Positions 8,791-19,087 of a stretch of DNA of 64,000 nt are shown one piece after another (position 1 is the stretch's first letter; the number at the start of each line of letters is the position of its first letter). The DNA is from Pseudomonas eutrophicaquae. Lineage in GTDB: Bacteria > Pseudomonadota > Gammaproteobacteria > Pseudomonadales > Pseudomonadaceae. The position numbers were made by a program, and so were the translations under genes. The DNA lies in NCBI RefSeq assembly GCF_023544715.1, contig NZ_JAMJEZ010000001.1, forward strand, positions 62,001 through 126,000, given 5' to 3'. The notes below the pieces were generated by a model, which ran no database searches, had not been told where the DNA came from, and was given only the letters and a program-made list of their open reading frames with translations.

Positions 8791-9462
8791 TCAGCAGCCG
8801 CAGAGCACTCGGTCGAGCACCTGGCGCAGCTCCTGGGAGCGCTCGATCAACAGATCCGCGCCCCAGTGCGCCGGGTGATCATCCGGGTGGATATAGCCAT
8901 AGCGCACCGCGGCGGTGCGGGTACCTGCGGCGCGGCCGGCTTCGATATCGCGGGCATCGTCGCCGATATACAGCACTTCGGCGGGATTGAGTGCCAGTTG
9001 CTGGCAGGCCAGGGTGATCATCTCCGGGTCCGGCTTGCTGCGGCTGACATGCTCCGGGCAGACCAGCACCGCGGCACGCTCGGCAAGGCCCAGCGCCTGC
9101 ATGATCGGCTCGGCATAGCGCAGCGGCTTGTTGGTGGCCACGCCCCAGCGCAGGTGGGCGCGTTCCAGGTCATCGAGCAATTCGCTGATGCCGGCGAACG
9201 GGCGGGTCAGCACCGCGCAGTGCTGCTGGTAGCGCTCAAGGAACTCATCGCGCAGCAGGGCAAAATCCGGGTGGCTGTCGTCGATGCCAAAAGCGCTGCA
9301 GACCATCGAGCGCGCACCGCCAGAGACCACGGCGCGAATCGCCGCCTCCTCGGCAGGCGCGAGACCACGCGCGGCGCGCATGGCCTGGCAGACGGCGATG
9401 AAATCCGGGGCACTGTCGAGCAGGGTGCCGTCCATGTCGAACAGCACGGCGCGGATACGCAT
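8791..9462 (-). CDS. mupP: HAD phosphatase, N-acetylmuramic acid 6-phosphate phosphatase MupP
   Basis: 223 residues from ATG 9462, which has AGGAG 8 nt upstream. A GTG at 9471 overlapping the ubiG stop is the alternative start. It is a HAD-superfamily Gph-like phosphatase: the nucleophile motif D-M-D-G-T-L is near the N-terminus, lysine and the acidic pair are in K-P-D-P-E and Y-I-G-D-D-A-R-D, and an alpha-helical cap lies between them. In pseudomonads the gene directly after ubiG is MupP, which removes phosphate from MurNAc-6-P in the AmgK/MurU peptidoglycan recycling route. Phosphoglycolate phosphatase is the close alternative; the assignment to MupP rests on the ubiG-mupP-yciK context. Confidence 0.8.
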   Translation of the reverse strand: MRIRAVLFDMDGTLLDSAPDFIAVCQAMRAARGLAPAEEAAIRAVVSGGARSMVCSAFGIDDSHPDFALLRDEFLERYQQHCAVLTRPFAGISELLDDLERAHLRWGVATNKPLRYAEPIMQALGLAERAAVLVCPEHVSRSKPDPEMITLACQQLALNPAEVLYIGDDARDIEAGRAAGTRTAAVRYGYIHPDDHPAHWGADLLIERSQELRQVLDRVLCGC

Positions 9463-9467
9463 CGGCT

Positions 9468-10166
9468 TCACTCCTGGCGCAGGGTCTGGATCATGTAGTT
9501 GACGTCCACATCGCTGCCCAGCTTGTAGATCTTGGTCAGCGGGTTGTAGGTCAGACCGATGATATCGCGCACCTCAAGCCCTGCGTTGCGGCTCCAGGCG
9601 CCCAGCTCCGAGGGGCGGATGAATTTCTTGAAGTCATGGGTGCCGCGCGGCAGCAGCTTGAGGATGTACTCGGCGCCGATGATCGCCAGCAGCCAGGCCT
9701 TGGGGTTGCGGTTGATGGTGGAGAAGAACACCTGGCCACCGGGCTTGACCAGCCGGGCACAGGCGGCGATCACCGAGGCCGGGTCCGGGACGTGTTCGAG
9801 CATTTCCAGGCAGGTGACCACATCGAACTGGCCGGGCAGCTCCTCGGCCAGCGCCTCGGCAGTGATCTGCCGGTACTCGACGCTGACGCCCGACTCCAGC
9901 TGGTGCAGGCGGGCGACCGCCAGCGGCGCCTCGCCCATGTCGATGCCGGTGACCGTGGCCCCACGCTGGGCCATCGCCTCGCTGAGGATGCCGCCGCCGC
10001 AGCCGACGTCCAGCACGCGCTTGCCGGCCAGATCGATCCGCTCATCGATCCAGTTGACCCGCAGCGGGTTGATTTCATGCAGGGGGCGGAATTCGCTGTC
10101 ACGGTCCCACCAGCGGTGGGCGAGGGCTTCGAACTTGGCGATTTCGGCGGTATCGACGTTGCTCAT
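9468..10166 (-). CDS. ubiG: Ubiquinone biosynthesis O-methyltransferase UbiG
   Basis: 232 residues; ATG 10166 with a CGGAAG-type ribosome site. It is a class I SAM-dependent methyltransferase: [11 protein letters not shown] (motif I), G-I-D-M (motif II), and [11 protein letters not shown], the last typical of UbiG. It catalyses both O-methylations of the ubiquinone ring at the inner membrane. Its stop lies 5 nt before the mupP start, so the two are very probably co-transcribed and coupled. Length matches the family. Confidence 0.93.
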   Translation of the reverse strand: MSNVDTAEIAKFEALAHRWWDRDSEFRPLHEINPLRVNWIDERIDLAGKRVLDVGCGGGILSEAMAQRGATVTGIDMGEAPLAVARLHQLESGVSVEYRQITAEALAEELPGQFDVVTCLEMLEHVPDPASVIAACARLVKPGGQVFFSTINRNPKAWLLAIIGAEYILKLLPRGTHDFKKFIRPSELGAWSRNAGLEVRDIIGLTYNPLTKIYKLGSDVDVNYMIQTLRQE

Positions 10167-10250
10167 GGTGCGGCTTCCGTTGGCAAGGCTGAAGGCTTCG
10201 GGGCGCTATCTTGCCAGTTTTAGCCGCCCTTGGGGCGTGCCGGTGACGCC

Positions 10251-11585
10251 TCAGGCGCGGGCGATGCGTTGCCCCCAGGCGCGGGCGCGGGCGCTGAGCG
10301 CCGCGCTGTCGTGGCGGGTCAGCTGACCATTGTCCAGAAGCGGCTTGCCGGCGACCCAGACATGCCGCACGCAGCTGCGGTTGCTGGCGTAGATCAGCTG
10401 CGAGACCGGATCGTAGACCGGTTGCTGGGTCAGGCCCGAGAGGTCAAAGGCCACCAGATCGGCACTCTTGCCCACCTGCAGTGAGCCGCAGTCCGTGTCG
10501 ATGCCCAGCGCCCGGGCGCCGTTGAGGGTGGCCATGCGCAGCGCGCGGTGCGCATCGAGCGCGGTGGCGGAGCCGGCCACCGCCTTGGCCAGCAGCGCGG
10601 CGGTGCGGGTTTCGCTGAGCAGGTCCAGATCGTTGTTGCTGGCTGCACCGTCGGTGCCGATCGCCACATTCACGCCGGCCTGCCAGAGCCGCTCCACCGG
10701 GCAGAAGCCGCTGGCCAGCTTGAGGTTGGATTCCGGGCAATGCACGACGCTGACGTTGTGCTGGACCAGCAGGGCCAGATCCGCTTCGTCGATCTGGGTC
10801 ATGTGGATGGCCTGAAAGCGCGGGCCGAGCAGACCCAGGCGGGCCAGCCGCGCCAGCGGCCGCTCACCGTGCTGCTCGAGCGCCTGCCGCACCTCGACGG
10901 CGGTTTCATGCACGTGCATATGGATGCCGACATCGAGCTGCTCGGCCAGCACCCGCACCCGCTCCAGGCGCGCATCATCGACGGTGTAGGGCGCATGGGG
11001 GCCGAAGGCCACCTGCAGGCGCGGGTGATGGCGCAGGTCCGCGAGCAGTTCCAGGCCGTGACGCAGTGCCTCGTCGGTGTTGTGGGCGCCGGGCACCGGG
11101 AAGTTGATGACCGGCACAGTGATCTGGGCGCGCACTCCGGCGGCATGGGCGACTGCGCTGGCCACCTCGGGGAAGAAGTACATGTCGGAGAAGGCGGTGA
11201 TGCCGCCCAGCACCTGCTCGGCGATTGCCAGCTCGGTGCCGTCGCGCACGAACTCCTCGCTGACCCACTTGGCCTCGGCCGGCCAGATGTGCTCATGCAG
11301 CCAGCTCATCAGCGGCAGATCATCAGCCAGACCACGGAACAGGCTCATCGCCGCATGGCCGTGGGCGTTGACCAGCCCGGGGGCGAGCAGCATGCCGGGC
11401 AGTTCGAGCACCTGTGCTGCCTGCAGGGTGCGGGCCTGCTGACGTGGCGCGATCAGCACAATGCGCCCCTCACGCACGCCCAGCGCATGCTCGCGCAGCA
11501 CCACGCCGGCCGGCTCGACCGGCACGATCCATTCGGGGAACAGCAGAAGATCCAGGGGCGGCAGTGGGGCGGCAGAGGCGGGCAT
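10251..11585 (-). CDS. mtaD: 5'-methylthioadenosine/S-adenosylhomocysteine deaminase (TRZ/ATZ amidohydrolase)
   Basis: 444 residues; ATG 11585. It belongs to the amidohydrolase superfamily with a mixed beta-sandwich and TIM barrel. The metal-binding N-A-H-G-H is followed by other barrel ligands in H-M-H-V-H-E-T and by the catalytic aspartate in [10 protein letters not shown]. The subgroup is the TRZ/ATZ or MtaD family, which deaminates methylthioadenosine to methylthioinosine in Pseudomonas sulfur salvage. It is divergent from mtnA, which acts later in the same salvage route, and this supports the substrate. A guanine or cytosine deaminase role is less likely from the sequence and context. 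Confidence 0.82.
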   Translation of the reverse strand: MPASAAPLPPLDLLLFPEWIVPVEPAGVVLREHALGVREGRIVLIAPRQQARTLQAAQVLELPGMLLAPGLVNAHGHAAMSLFRGLADDLPLMSWLHEHIWPAEAKWVSEEFVRDGTELAIAEQVLGGITAFSDMYFFPEVASAVAHAAGVRAQITVPVINFPVPGAHNTDEALRHGLELLADLRHHPRLQVAFGPHAPYTVDDARLERVRVLAEQLDVGIHMHVHETAVEVRQALEQHGERPLARLARLGLLGPRFQAIHMTQIDEADLALLVQHNVSVVHCPESNLKLASGFCPVERLWQAGVNVAIGTDGAASNNDLDLLSETRTAALLAKAVAGSATALDAHRALRMATLNGARALGIDTDCGSLQVGKSADLVAFDLSGLTQQPVYDPVSQLIYASNRSCVRHVWVAGKPLLDNGQLTRHDSAALSARARAWGQRIARA

Positions 11586-11708
11586 CGGGGCAGGTGTCCG
11601 GAAGATTCGAGTGAGGCAGTGTAGCGCCTGGCCGAAGCGCCTTGAAGCACCGGAACACGGGGCCGCTCGCTATACTGCACGCCCCCTTTCTTCACGAGAT
11701 TGCCTGTC

Positions 11709-12785
11709 ATGCGCGAGCAGCTGCTGGCCGCCGAACAGATCATTGCCCTCGACTGGCAGCCGGGTGTGCTGCGCCTGCTGGATCAGCGCGTCCTGCCCCA
11801 TATCCAGCGCTGGCTGGAGTGCCGCGATGCCGGCGCGGTGGCCGCGGCGATCCGCGACATGGTGGTGCGCGGCGCCCCGGCCATCGGTATCGCTGCGGCC
11901 TACGGCGTGGCGCTGGCGGCACGCCAGCATCTGCAGTCGGGGGCGCTGTGCCCGTCGGCGTTTGCGGCTGATCTGGCTCTGCTCGCCGCCTCGCGGCCCA
12001 CCGCGGTGAACCTGTTCTGGGCGCTGGCGCGCATGCAGGCCTGTGTGGCGCAGCCGGGTGAGGCGGCCGAGCAGCTGCAGCGCATCGAGCAGGAGGCGAT
12101 CGCCATCCACCGCGAGGACCGCGAGGCCAACCTGCGCATGGCCGAGCTGGGCGCAGCGCTGATCCGTCGCCATCATCCGCACCCGCAGGCACTGCTCACC
12201 CACTGCAACGCCGGCGCCTTGGCTACCGGCGGCTTTGGCACGGCGCTGGGGGTGATTCGCGCCGCCGCGCTGGACGGGCTGGTGGCGCGGGTCCATGCCG
12301 ATGAAACTCGCCCCTGGCTGCAGGGCGCCCGGCTGACCGCCTGGGAGCTGGCCTGCGAGGGGATTCCGGTGGCGCTGAATGCTGATGCCGCGGCGGCGTA
12401 TTTGATGCAGCAGGGCGACATCCGCTGGGTGATTGTCGGTGCCGACCGCATCACGGCCTGTGGTGATGTGGCCAACAAAATTGGCACCTACCAGCTGGCA
12501 GTATGCGCGGCCTATCACGGGGTGCGGGTCATGGTAGTGGCGCCGACCTCGACCATCGACATGAGCATCGAGCGGGGCGAGGACATTCCCATCGAGCAGC
12601 GCAGCGGCGAGGAGCTGCTGAGGCTGGCCGGGCAGCCGGTGGCCGCTGAGGTTGAGGCGATCAATCCGGTATTCGATGTGACGCCGGCCCGGCTGATCGA
12701 TGCGCTGGTGACCGAGCGCGGGGTCATCGAGCGGCCGGATCGTCAGCAGTTGCAGCGGCTGATGCGCGCTGCGCCGGCACATTGA
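11709..12785 (+). CDS. mtnA: Methylthioribose-1-phosphate isomerase MtnA
   Basis: 358 residues. I chose ATG 11709 because the sequence begins M-R-E-Q-L-L-A-A-E as in pseudomonad MtnA; a TTG at 11700 would add three residues. It is an eIF2B-alpha-like Rossmann protein: the catalytic cysteine is in [10 protein letters not shown] and the catalytic aspartate in I-V-G-A-D-R-I. It isomerises methylthioribose 1-phosphate to the ribulose form in methionine salvage. It is divergent from mtaD, with 123 bp between starts, so shared control is plausible. It is followed by gyrA after a 114-bp gap, the usual neighbour in pseudomonads. Confidence 0.92.
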   Translation: MREQLLAAEQIIALDWQPGVLRLLDQRVLPHIQRWLECRDAGAVAAAIRDMVVRGAPAIGIAAAYGVALAARQHLQSGALCPSAFAADLALLAASRPTAVNLFWALARMQACVAQPGEAAEQLQRIEQEAIAIHREDREANLRMAELGAALIRRHHPHPQALLTHCNAGALATGGFGTALGVIRAAALDGLVARVHADETRPWLQGARLTAWELACEGIPVALNADAAAAYLMQQGDIRWVIVGADRITACGDVANKIGTYQLAVCAAYHGVRVMVVAPTSTIDMSIERGEDIPIEQRSGEELLRLAGQPVAAEVEAINPVFDVTPARLIDALVTERGVIERPDRQQLQRLMRAAPAH

Positions 12786-12821
12786 ACGCGCAGGTCGCGT
12801 GAAGCCCTCGGCAGCGGCCTG

Positions 12822-12830
12822 TGGTAAGCT
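12822..12830 (+). promoter_or_regulatory. Possible extended -10 element upstream of gyrA
   Basis: TGGTAAGCT fits the extended -10 pattern TGnTAnnnT and lies about 70 nt upstream of the gyrA start. No convincing -35 hexamer is visible, as is common for extended -10 promoters. The assignment is by pattern only. Confidence 0.3.
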
Positions 12831-12899
12831 CTCGCGTTATTTTTCAAAGCAGGCAGGGCCGGTGCGCCGCCCGCCCAGAACAAAGGAATCCGGCTTCTC

Positions 12900-15677
12900 A
12901 TGGGTGAACTGGCCAAAGAAATCCTCCCGGTCAATATCGAAGACGAGCTGAAGCAGTCCTACCTCGACTACGCCATGAGCGTGATCGTTGGCCGCGCACT
13001 GCCGGATGCCCGTGATGGCCTCAAGCCGGTACACCGGCGCGTGCTGTTCGCCATGAGCGAGCTGGGCAACGACTGGAACAAGCCCTATAAGAAATCCGCC
13101 CGTGTGGTGGGTGATGTGATCGGTAAGTACCACCCGCACGGCGATACCGCGGTGTACGACACCATCGTGCGCATGGCACAGCCGTTCTCGCTGCGCTACA
13201 TGCTGGTGGACGGGCAGGGCAACTTCGGTTCGGTGGACGGCGACAACGCCGCCGCCATGCGTTACACCGAAGTGCGCATGGCCAAGCTGGCCCATGAGCT
13301 GCTCGCCGATCTGGAGAAGGAAACCGTCGATTGGGTGCCCAACTACGACGGCACCGAGCTGATTCCGGCGGTGATGCCGACCCGCATCCCCAACCTGCTG
13401 GTCAACGGCTCCAGCGGTATCGCGGTGGGCATGGCGACCAATATTCCGCCCCACAACCTCTCCGAGGTGATCGAGGGCTGCCTGGCGCTGATCGAGAATC
13501 CAGAGCTCTCGGTCGATGAGCTGATGCAGTTCATCCCCGGCCCCGACTTCCCCACCGCCGGGATCATCAACGGCCGCGCCGGGATCATCGAGGCCTATCG
13601 CACCGGGCGCGGGCGCATCTATGTGCGCGCGCGTGTCGAGATCGAGGACGTCGACAAGGTGGGCGGTCGCCAGCAGCTGGTGATCACCGAGCTGCCGTAC
13701 CAGCTGAACAAGGCGCGGCTGATCGAGAAGATCGCCGAGCTGGTCAAGGAAAAGAAGCTCGAGGGCATCAGCGAGCTGCGCGATGAGTCGGACAAGGACG
13801 GCATGCGCGTGGTCATCGAGCTGCGCCGCGGCGAGGTGCCGGAGGTGGTGCTCAACAACCTCTACGCCCAGACCCAGATGCAGAGCGTGTTCGGCATCAA
13901 CGTGGTGGCGCTGGTCGATGGCCAGCCGCGCACCCTGAATCTCAAGGACATGCTTGAGGTATTCGTCCGTCACCGCCGTGAAGTGGTGACCCGCCGCACC
14001 GTCTACGAGCTGCGCAAGGCCCGCGAGCGCGGCCATATCCTCGAAGGTCAGGCGGTGGCGCTGTCCAACATCGATCCGGTGATCGAGCTGATCAAGGCCT
14101 CGCCAACCCCGGCCGAGGCCCGCGAGCGACTGATCGCCACCGGCTGGGCCTCCAGCGCGGTGCAGGCGATGGTCGAGCGCGCGGGCGCCGATGCTTGCCG
14201 TCCGGACGATCTGGACCCGCAGTACGGTCTGCGCGACGGCCAGTATTACCTGTCCCCCGAGCAGGCTCAGGCGATTCTCGAGCTGCGTCTGCACCGGCTG
14301 ACCGGCCTTGAGCAGGATAAGCTGCTTGCCGAGTATCAGGACATCCTCGCCCAGATCGGCGAGCTGCTCCGCATCCTCACCAGCCCCGAGCGGCTGATGG
14401 AGGTGATCCGCGAGGAGCTGGAGAAGGTCAGGGCCGACTTCGGCGATGCCCGGCGCACCGAGATCCGCGCCACCCAGGAAGATCTGACCGTTGCCGACCT
14501 GATCCCGGAAGAGGAGCGGGTGGTGACCATCTCCCACGGCGGCTACGCCAAGAGCCAGCCGCTGGCCACCTACCAGGCGCAGCGCCGTGGTGGGCGCGGC
14601 AAGTCGGCGACCGGGGTCAAGGACGAGGACTACATCGAGCACCTGCTGGTCGCCAACAGCCATGCCACGCTGCTGCTGTTCTCCAGCAAGGGCAAGGTCT
14701 ACTGGCTGCGCACCTTTGAAATTCCCGAGGCCTCGCGCACCGCGCGCGGCCGGCCGCTGGTCAACTTGCTGCCGCTTTCCGAGGGCGAGCGCATCACCGC
14801 GATGCTGCAGGTCGATCTGGAAGCCCTGCAGCAGTCTGGCAGCGAGGATGATCTGGACGGCGAAACCACCGTCATCGAGGGTGAACTGGTCGAAGCCGCT
14901 GAGGCGGTCGAGGATGCCGAGGGCGATACCGCCGAGCTGCAAGCCGAGCCAAACGGTGCCTACATCCTTATGGCTACCGCCTTCGGTACGGTGAAGAAGG
15001 TGCCGCTGGTGCAGTTCAGCCGTCCGCGCAAGGCCGGCCTGATTGCCCTGGAGCTGGTCGAGGGCGACACCCTGATCGCCGCGGCGATCACCGATGGCGC
15101 CAAGGAAGTGCTGCTATTCTCCAGCGCCGGCAAGGTGATCCGCTTTGCCGAGAGCGTGGTGCGGACCATGGGCCGTAACGCCCGTGGCGTGCGCGGCATG
15201 AAGCTGGGCGAGGGGCAGCGGGTGATTTCCATGCTGATCCCCGAATCCGGTGCGCAGATCCTCACCGCCGCCGAGCGCGGCTATGGCAAGCGCACCCCGC
15301 TGAGCAAGTTCCCGCGTCGCGGGCGGGGTGGTCAGGGCGTGATCGCCATGGTCGTCAACGAGCGCAACGGGGCGCTGATCGGTGCCATCCAGGTGCAGGA
15401 CGGTGAGGAGATCATGCTGATTTCTGATCAGGGCACCCTGGTGCGTACCCGGGTGAGCGAGGTCTCGCTGCTTGGCCGCAATACCCAGGGCGTGACCCTG
15501 ATCAAGCTGGCCGAGGGCGAAACGCTGGTGGGCCTTGAGCGCGTGCAGGAGCCGTCCGAGGACGGTGACGAGGCCTTTGAGGTGACAGAGCCTGACGCCC
15601 TCGCGGCGACAGCTGCAGAGGCCGAGGCGGCATCGCCGGCCCCGGTGGAACAGGGCGAGCGCCCTGTAGCGGATTGA
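12900..15677 (+). CDS. gyrA: DNA gyrase subunit A
   Basis: 925 residues; ATG 12900 with AAAGGAATCC upstream. The catalytic tyrosine that forms the DNA-enzyme phosphotyrosine is Y122 in A-A-M-R-Y-T-E-V-R. The quinolone-resistance region carries T83 and D87, which are the native residues in Pseudomonas, so no resistance mutation is seen. The GyrA box Q-R-R-G-G-R-G near residue 560 marks the DNA-wrapping beta-pinwheel. An acidic insertion of about 40 residues (about 640-685) interrupts the pinwheel and the tail is acidic, which lengthens the protein relative to E. coli (875). It works with GyrB to introduce negative supercoils. It heads the gyrA-serC-pheA-hisC-tyrA/aroA-cmk-rpsA run. Confidence 0.98.
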   Translation: MGELAKEILPVNIEDELKQSYLDYAMSVIVGRALPDARDGLKPVHRRVLFAMSELGNDWNKPYKKSARVVGDVIGKYHPHGDTAVYDTIVRMAQPFSLRYMLVDGQGNFGSVDGDNAAAMRYTEVRMAKLAHELLADLEKETVDWVPNYDGTELIPAVMPTRIPNLLVNGSSGIAVGMATNIPPHNLSEVIEGCLALIENPELSVDELMQFIPGPDFPTAGIINGRAGIIEAYRTGRGRIYVRARVEIEDVDKVGGRQQLVITELPYQLNKARLIEKIAELVKEKKLEGISELRDESDKDGMRVVIELRRGEVPEVVLNNLYAQTQMQSVFGINVVALVDGQPRTLNLKDMLEVFVRHRREVVTRRTVYELRKARERGHILEGQAVALSNIDPVIELIKASPTPAEARERLIATGWASSAVQAMVERAGADACRPDDLDPQYGLRDGQYYLSPEQAQAILELRLHRLTGLEQDKLLAEYQDILAQIGELLRILTSPERLMEVIREELEKVRADFGDARRTEIRATQEDLTVADLIPEEERVVTISHGGYAKSQPLATYQAQRRGGRGKSATGVKDEDYIEHLLVANSHATLLLFSSKGKVYWLRTFEIPEASRTARGRPLVNLLPLSEGERITAMLQVDLEALQQSGSEDDLDGETTVIEGELVEAAEAVEDAEGDTAELQAEPNGAYILMATAFGTVKKVPLVQFSRPRKAGLIALELVEGDTLIAAAITDGAKEVLLFSSAGKVIRFAESVVRTMGRNARGVRGMKLGEGQRVISMLIPESGAQILTAAERGYGKRTPLSKFPRRGRGGQGVIAMVVNERNGALIGAIQVQDGEEIMLISDQGTLVRTRVSEVSLLGRNTQGVTLIKLAEGETLVGLERVQEPSEDGDEAFEVTEPDALAATAAEAEAASPAPVEQGERPVAD

Positions 15678-15728
15678 GTGCCGCCGCTGCCGGTGCAGCG
15701 GCCCTTCGGTGAATTGAGAGAGACAGAC

Positions 15729-16814
15729 GTGAGCAAGCGAGTCCATAACTTCTGTGCCGGCCCAGCCGCCCTTCCCACTGCCGTGCTCGAGCGCGCCCAG
15801 GCTGAACTGCTGGACTGGCAGGGCCGTGGCCTGTCGGTGATGGAAATGAGCCACCGCAGCGAGGAATACGTGGCCATCGCCGAGCAGGCCGAGCAGGACC
15901 TGCGTGACCTGCTGGCGGTGCCCAAGGATTACAAGGTGCTGTTCCTGCAGGGCGGCGCCAGCCAGCAGTTTGCGGCGATTCCCCTCAACCTGCTCCCCGA
16001 GTCGGGGGTGGCCGATTACATCGAGACGGGCATCTGGTCGAAGAAGGCCATCGAAGAAGCCCAGCGCTTTGGCCGCATCCAGGTAGCCGCCAGCGCCAAG
16101 CCCTACGACTACTTCGCCATCCCCGGTCAGAACGACTGGCAGCTCTCGGCGGATGCCGCCTATGTGCACTACTGCAGCAACGAAACCATCGGCGGCCTGC
16201 AGTTCGACTGGGTGCCGCAAACCGGTGACGTGCCGCTGGTCTGTGACATGTCTTCGGACATCCTCTCCCGGCCGATCGATGTCTCGCAGTACGGCATGAT
16301 CTACGCCGGTGCGCAGAAGAACATCGGCCCGAGCGGTCTGGTGGTGGCGATCATCCGTGAAGACCTGCTCGGTCGTGCCCGCTCGCTCTGCCCGACCATG
16401 CTCGACTACAAGGTCGCCGCCGACAACGGCTCGATGTACAACACCCCGGCCACCTTCTCCTGGTACCTGTCGGGTCTGGTGTTCCAGTGGATCAAGGAGC
16501 AGGGCGGCCTGGAGGCGATGGAGCAGCGCAACCGCGCCAAGATGGAATTGCTGTATGGCGCCATCGATGCCAGCGACTTCTACAGCAACCCGGTGGCCCA
16601 TAACGCCCGCTCGTGGATGAATGTGCCGTTCCGCCTGGCTGACGAGAAGCTCGACAAGGCCTTCCTGGCCGGTGCCGAAGCGCGTGGCCTGCTCAACCTC
16701 AAGGGCCATCGCTCGGTGGGCGGCATGCGCGCCTCGATCTACAACGCGGTCGGGCTGGATGCCGTCGAGGCGCTGGTGGACTGGATGGCCGAGTTCGAGA
16801 AGGAGCATGCCTGA
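15729..16814 (+). CDS. serC: Phosphoserine aminotransferase SerC
   Basis: 361 residues from GTG 15729, giving the standard N-terminus M-S-K-R-V-H-N-F-C-A-G-P-A. An upstream GTG at 15678 would add 17 atypical residues. It is a class V PLP aminotransferase: the PLP lysine is in Y-A-G-A-Q-K-N-I-G-P-S-G, and W-Y-L-S-G-L-V-F-Q-W is a family signature. It makes phosphoserine for serine and also serves pyridoxine synthesis. Its TGA overlaps the pheA ATG (TGATG), which implies translational coupling. Confidence 0.97.
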   Translation: MSKRVHNFCAGPAALPTAVLERAQAELLDWQGRGLSVMEMSHRSEEYVAIAEQAEQDLRDLLAVPKDYKVLFLQGGASQQFAAIPLNLLPESGVADYIETGIWSKKAIEEAQRFGRIQVAASAKPYDYFAIPGQNDWQLSADAAYVHYCSNETIGGLQFDWVPQTGDVPLVCDMSSDILSRPIDVSQYGMIYAGAQKNIGPSGLVVAIIREDLLGRARSLCPTMLDYKVAADNGSMYNTPATFSWYLSGLVFQWIKEQGGLEAMEQRNRAKMELLYGAIDASDFYSNPVAHNARSWMNVPFRLADEKLDKAFLAGAEARGLLNLKGHRSVGGMRASIYNAVGLDAVEALVDWMAEFEKEHA

Positions 16815-17911
16815 TGAGCGAGCAGGAACAGCTGCAGGCCCTGCGCCTGCGCATCGACAGCCTCGATGAGCGGATTCTCCAGCTGATCAGCGAGCGGGCA
16901 CGCTGCGCGGAAGAGGTGGCGCGGGTCAAGACCGCTGCGCTGCCGGCGGGTGAGTCGGTGGTGTTCTACCGTCCTGAGCGCGAGGCGGCGGTGCTCAAGC
17001 GCATCATGGCGCTGAATCCCGGCCCTCTGGGTAATGAGGAGATGGCGCGGCTGTTCCGCGAGATCATGTCCTCCTGCCTGGCGCTTGAGCACCCGCTGCG
17101 GGTCGCTTATCTCGGCCCGGAAGGTACCTTCACCCAGGCCGCGGCGCTCAAACACTTCGGCCATGCGGTGCACAGCCAGCCGATGGCGGCCATCGACGAG
17201 GTGTTCCGCGAGGTGGTGGCCGGTGCGGTCAATTACGGCGTGGTGCCTGTGGAAAACTCCACCGAGGGCGCAGTCAACCACACCCTGGACAGCTTCCTGG
17301 AGCATGATCTGCAGATCTGCGGCGAGGTGGAGCTGCGTATCCATCATCACCTGCTGGTCGGTGAGACCACCCAGACCGACAAGATCTCGCGCATCTACTC
17401 CCACGCCCAGTCGCTGGCCCAGTGCCGCAAGTGGCTGGATGCCCATTACCCGAATGTCGAGCGAGTGGCGGTCTCCAGCAACGCCGACGCGGCGCGGCGG
17501 GTCAAGAGCGAGTGGAGCAGCGCGGCGATTGCCGGCGACATGGCGGCCCAGCTGTATGGCCTGCGCAAGCTGGCGGAGAAAATCGAGGATCGCCCGGACA
17601 ACGCCACCCGTTTTCTGATCATCGGCAATCAGACCGTGCCGCCGACCGGCGACGACAAGACCTCGATCATCGTCTCCACCAGCAACAAGCCGGGCGCGCT
17701 GCATGACCTCTTGGCACCGTTCCACGCCAACGGCATCGACCTGACCCGCATCGAGACGCGCCCCTCGCGCAGTGGCAAGTGGACCTATGTCTTCTTCATC
17801 GATTTTGCCGGTCACCAGCACGATCCGCTGGTCAAGGGTGTGCTGGAGCAGCTGGCCGAGGAGACGGTCGCCCTCAAGGTGCTGGGCTCCTACCCGCGCG
17901 CTGTCCTGTAA
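16814..17911 (+). CDS. pheA: Bifunctional chorismate mutase/prephenate dehydratase (P-protein)
   Basis: 365 residues; ATG 16814 overlaps the serC stop. Residues 1 to about 90 form an AroQ-type chorismate mutase, about 95-280 a prephenate dehydratase (E-N-S-T-E-G-A-V-N-H, with T-R-F in N-A-T-R-F-L-I-I), and about 285-365 an ACT domain with the phenylalanine-binding R-I-E-T-R-P-S. It converts chorismate to phenylpyruvate and is probably feedback-inhibited by phenylalanine through the ACT domain. It is followed by hisC, whose product can transaminate aromatic keto acids, and then by the tyrosine/chorismate fusion gene. Confidence 0.96.
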   Translation: MSEQEQLQALRLRIDSLDERILQLISERARCAEEVARVKTAALPAGESVVFYRPEREAAVLKRIMALNPGPLGNEEMARLFREIMSSCLALEHPLRVAYLGPEGTFTQAAALKHFGHAVHSQPMAAIDEVFREVVAGAVNYGVVPVENSTEGAVNHTLDSFLEHDLQICGEVELRIHHHLLVGETTQTDKISRIYSHAQSLAQCRKWLDAHYPNVERVAVSSNADAARRVKSEWSSAAIAGDMAAQLYGLRKLAEKIEDRPDNATRFLIIGNQTVPPTGDDKTSIIVSTSNKPGALHDLLAPFHANGIDLTRIETRPSRSGKWTYVFFIDFAGHQHDPLVKGVLEQLAEETVALKVLGSYPRAVL

Positions 17912-17974
17912 ATCATCCCCCCTGATGGCCGCACGGCGCTGCCTGCGGCCACCGATCCCGCCGGAGACTCCTCG

Positions 17975-19087
17975 ATGAGCTGTGACTTCCTCGCCCTGGC
18001 CGTGCCGGGTGTGCAGAAACTCTCCCCCTATGTGCCAGGCAAGCCGGTCGATGAGCTGGCCCGTGAGCTGAATCTTGATCCGGCTGGTATCGTCAAGCTG
18101 GCCAGCAACGAGAACCCGCTCGGCCCCTCGCCGAAGGCGCTGGCAGCGATTCGCGCCGAACTGGCGGACATCACCCGTTATCCCGATGGCAGCGGCTATG
18201 CGCTCAAAGCCAAGCTGAGCCAGCGTTTTGGCCTGGCGCCCGAGCAGATCACCCTCGGCAATGGCTCCAATGACGTGCTGGACCTGATCGCCCGCGCCTG
18301 GCTCGCACCGGGCTTGAATGCGGTGTTCAGCCAGTACGCCTTCGCCGTCTATCCGATCTCCACCCAGGCCACCGGGGCCGAGGGGCGCGCGGTGCCGGCC
18401 AAGGACTATGGCCATGATTTGGAGGCCATGCTGGCCGCCATCGACGCCAACACCCGCGTGGTGTTCGTCGCCAACCCGAACAACCCGACCGGCACCTGGT
18501 TCGGCCCGCAGGCGCTGGAGTCGTTCCTGTCCCGCGTGCCGGCCCATGTGCTGGTGGTGCTGGATGAGGCCTATATCGAATTTGCCGAGGGTTCCGAGTT
18601 GCCCAACGGCCTTGAGTATCTGGCCCGCTACCCGAACCTGATCGTCACCCGCACCCTGTGCAAGGCCTACGGGCTGGCCGGCTTGCGTGTCGGCTATGCC
18701 GCTTCCAGTGCGCAGGTGGCCGATGTGCTCAACCGCGTGCGCCAGCCGTTCAACGTCAACAGCCTCGCGCTGGTGGCGGCCTATGCGGCGCTGGAAGACA
18801 CCGAGTATCTGGCCGAAGGCCGCCGAGTCAATGCCGCCGGCATGGCCCAGCTGGAAGCCGGGCTAGAGGCGCTGGGGCTTGCGTGGATTCCTTCGCGCGG
18901 TAACTTCCTGGCGGTGGACTTCGGGTGTGATGCGGCGCCGATCAATCGTGCGTTGCTGGAGCGCGGGGTGATCGTGCGACCGATTGCTGGTTATGGCCTG
19001 CCGACCTTCCTGCGGGTCTCGATCGGTACCGAAGCCGAGAATGCCCGCTTCCTCGCCGCGCTGGCCGAGGTGCTCGGTGGTGACTGA
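17975..19087 (+). CDS. hisC: Histidinol-phosphate/aromatic aminotransferase HisC
   Basis: 370 residues; ATG 17975 with GGAG upstream. It is a fold-type I PLP aminotransferase: S-N-E-N-P-L-G-P-S near the N-terminus, N-P-N-N-P-T-G-T, D-E-A-Y-I-E-F, and the PLP lysine in R-T-L-C-K-A-Y-G-L-A-G-L-R-V-G-Y. It lies in an aromatic pathway operon rather than a his operon. This is the second HisC copy typical of pseudomonads, probably acting on aromatic keto acids as well as histidinol phosphate. It overlaps the next gene by 8 nt. Confidence 0.93.
   Translation: MSCDFLALAVPGVQKLSPYVPGKPVDELARELNLDPAGIVKLASNENPLGPSPKALAAIRAELADITRYPDGSGYALKAKLSQRFGLAPEQITLGNGSNDVLDLIARAWLAPGLNAVFSQYAFAVYPISTQATGAEGRAVPAKDYGHDLEAMLAAIDANTRVVFVANPNNPTGTWFGPQALESFLSRVPAHVLVVLDEAYIEFAEGSELPNGLEYLARYPNLIVTRTLCKAYGLAGLRVGYAASSAQVADVLNRVRQPFNVNSLALVAAYAALEDTEYLAEGRRVNAAGMAQLEAGLEALGLAWIPSRGNFLAVDFGCDAAPINRALLERGVIVRPIAGYGLPTFLRVSIGTEAENARFLAALAEVLGGD

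Noticed and set aside
6350..9498. Two long plus-strand open frames (about 550 codons each)
   Set aside because: They lie opposite the CrbS-like kinase and the yciK/mupP genes and show no domain signatures.
13146..13160. T83 in GyrA as a quinolone-resistance change
   Set aside because: Threonine at 83 with aspartate at 87 is the native state in Pseudomonas.
12837..14942. 701-codon minus-strand frame opposite gyrA
   Set aside because: gyrA is unmistakable here; the antisense frame exists because of GC-rich codon bias.
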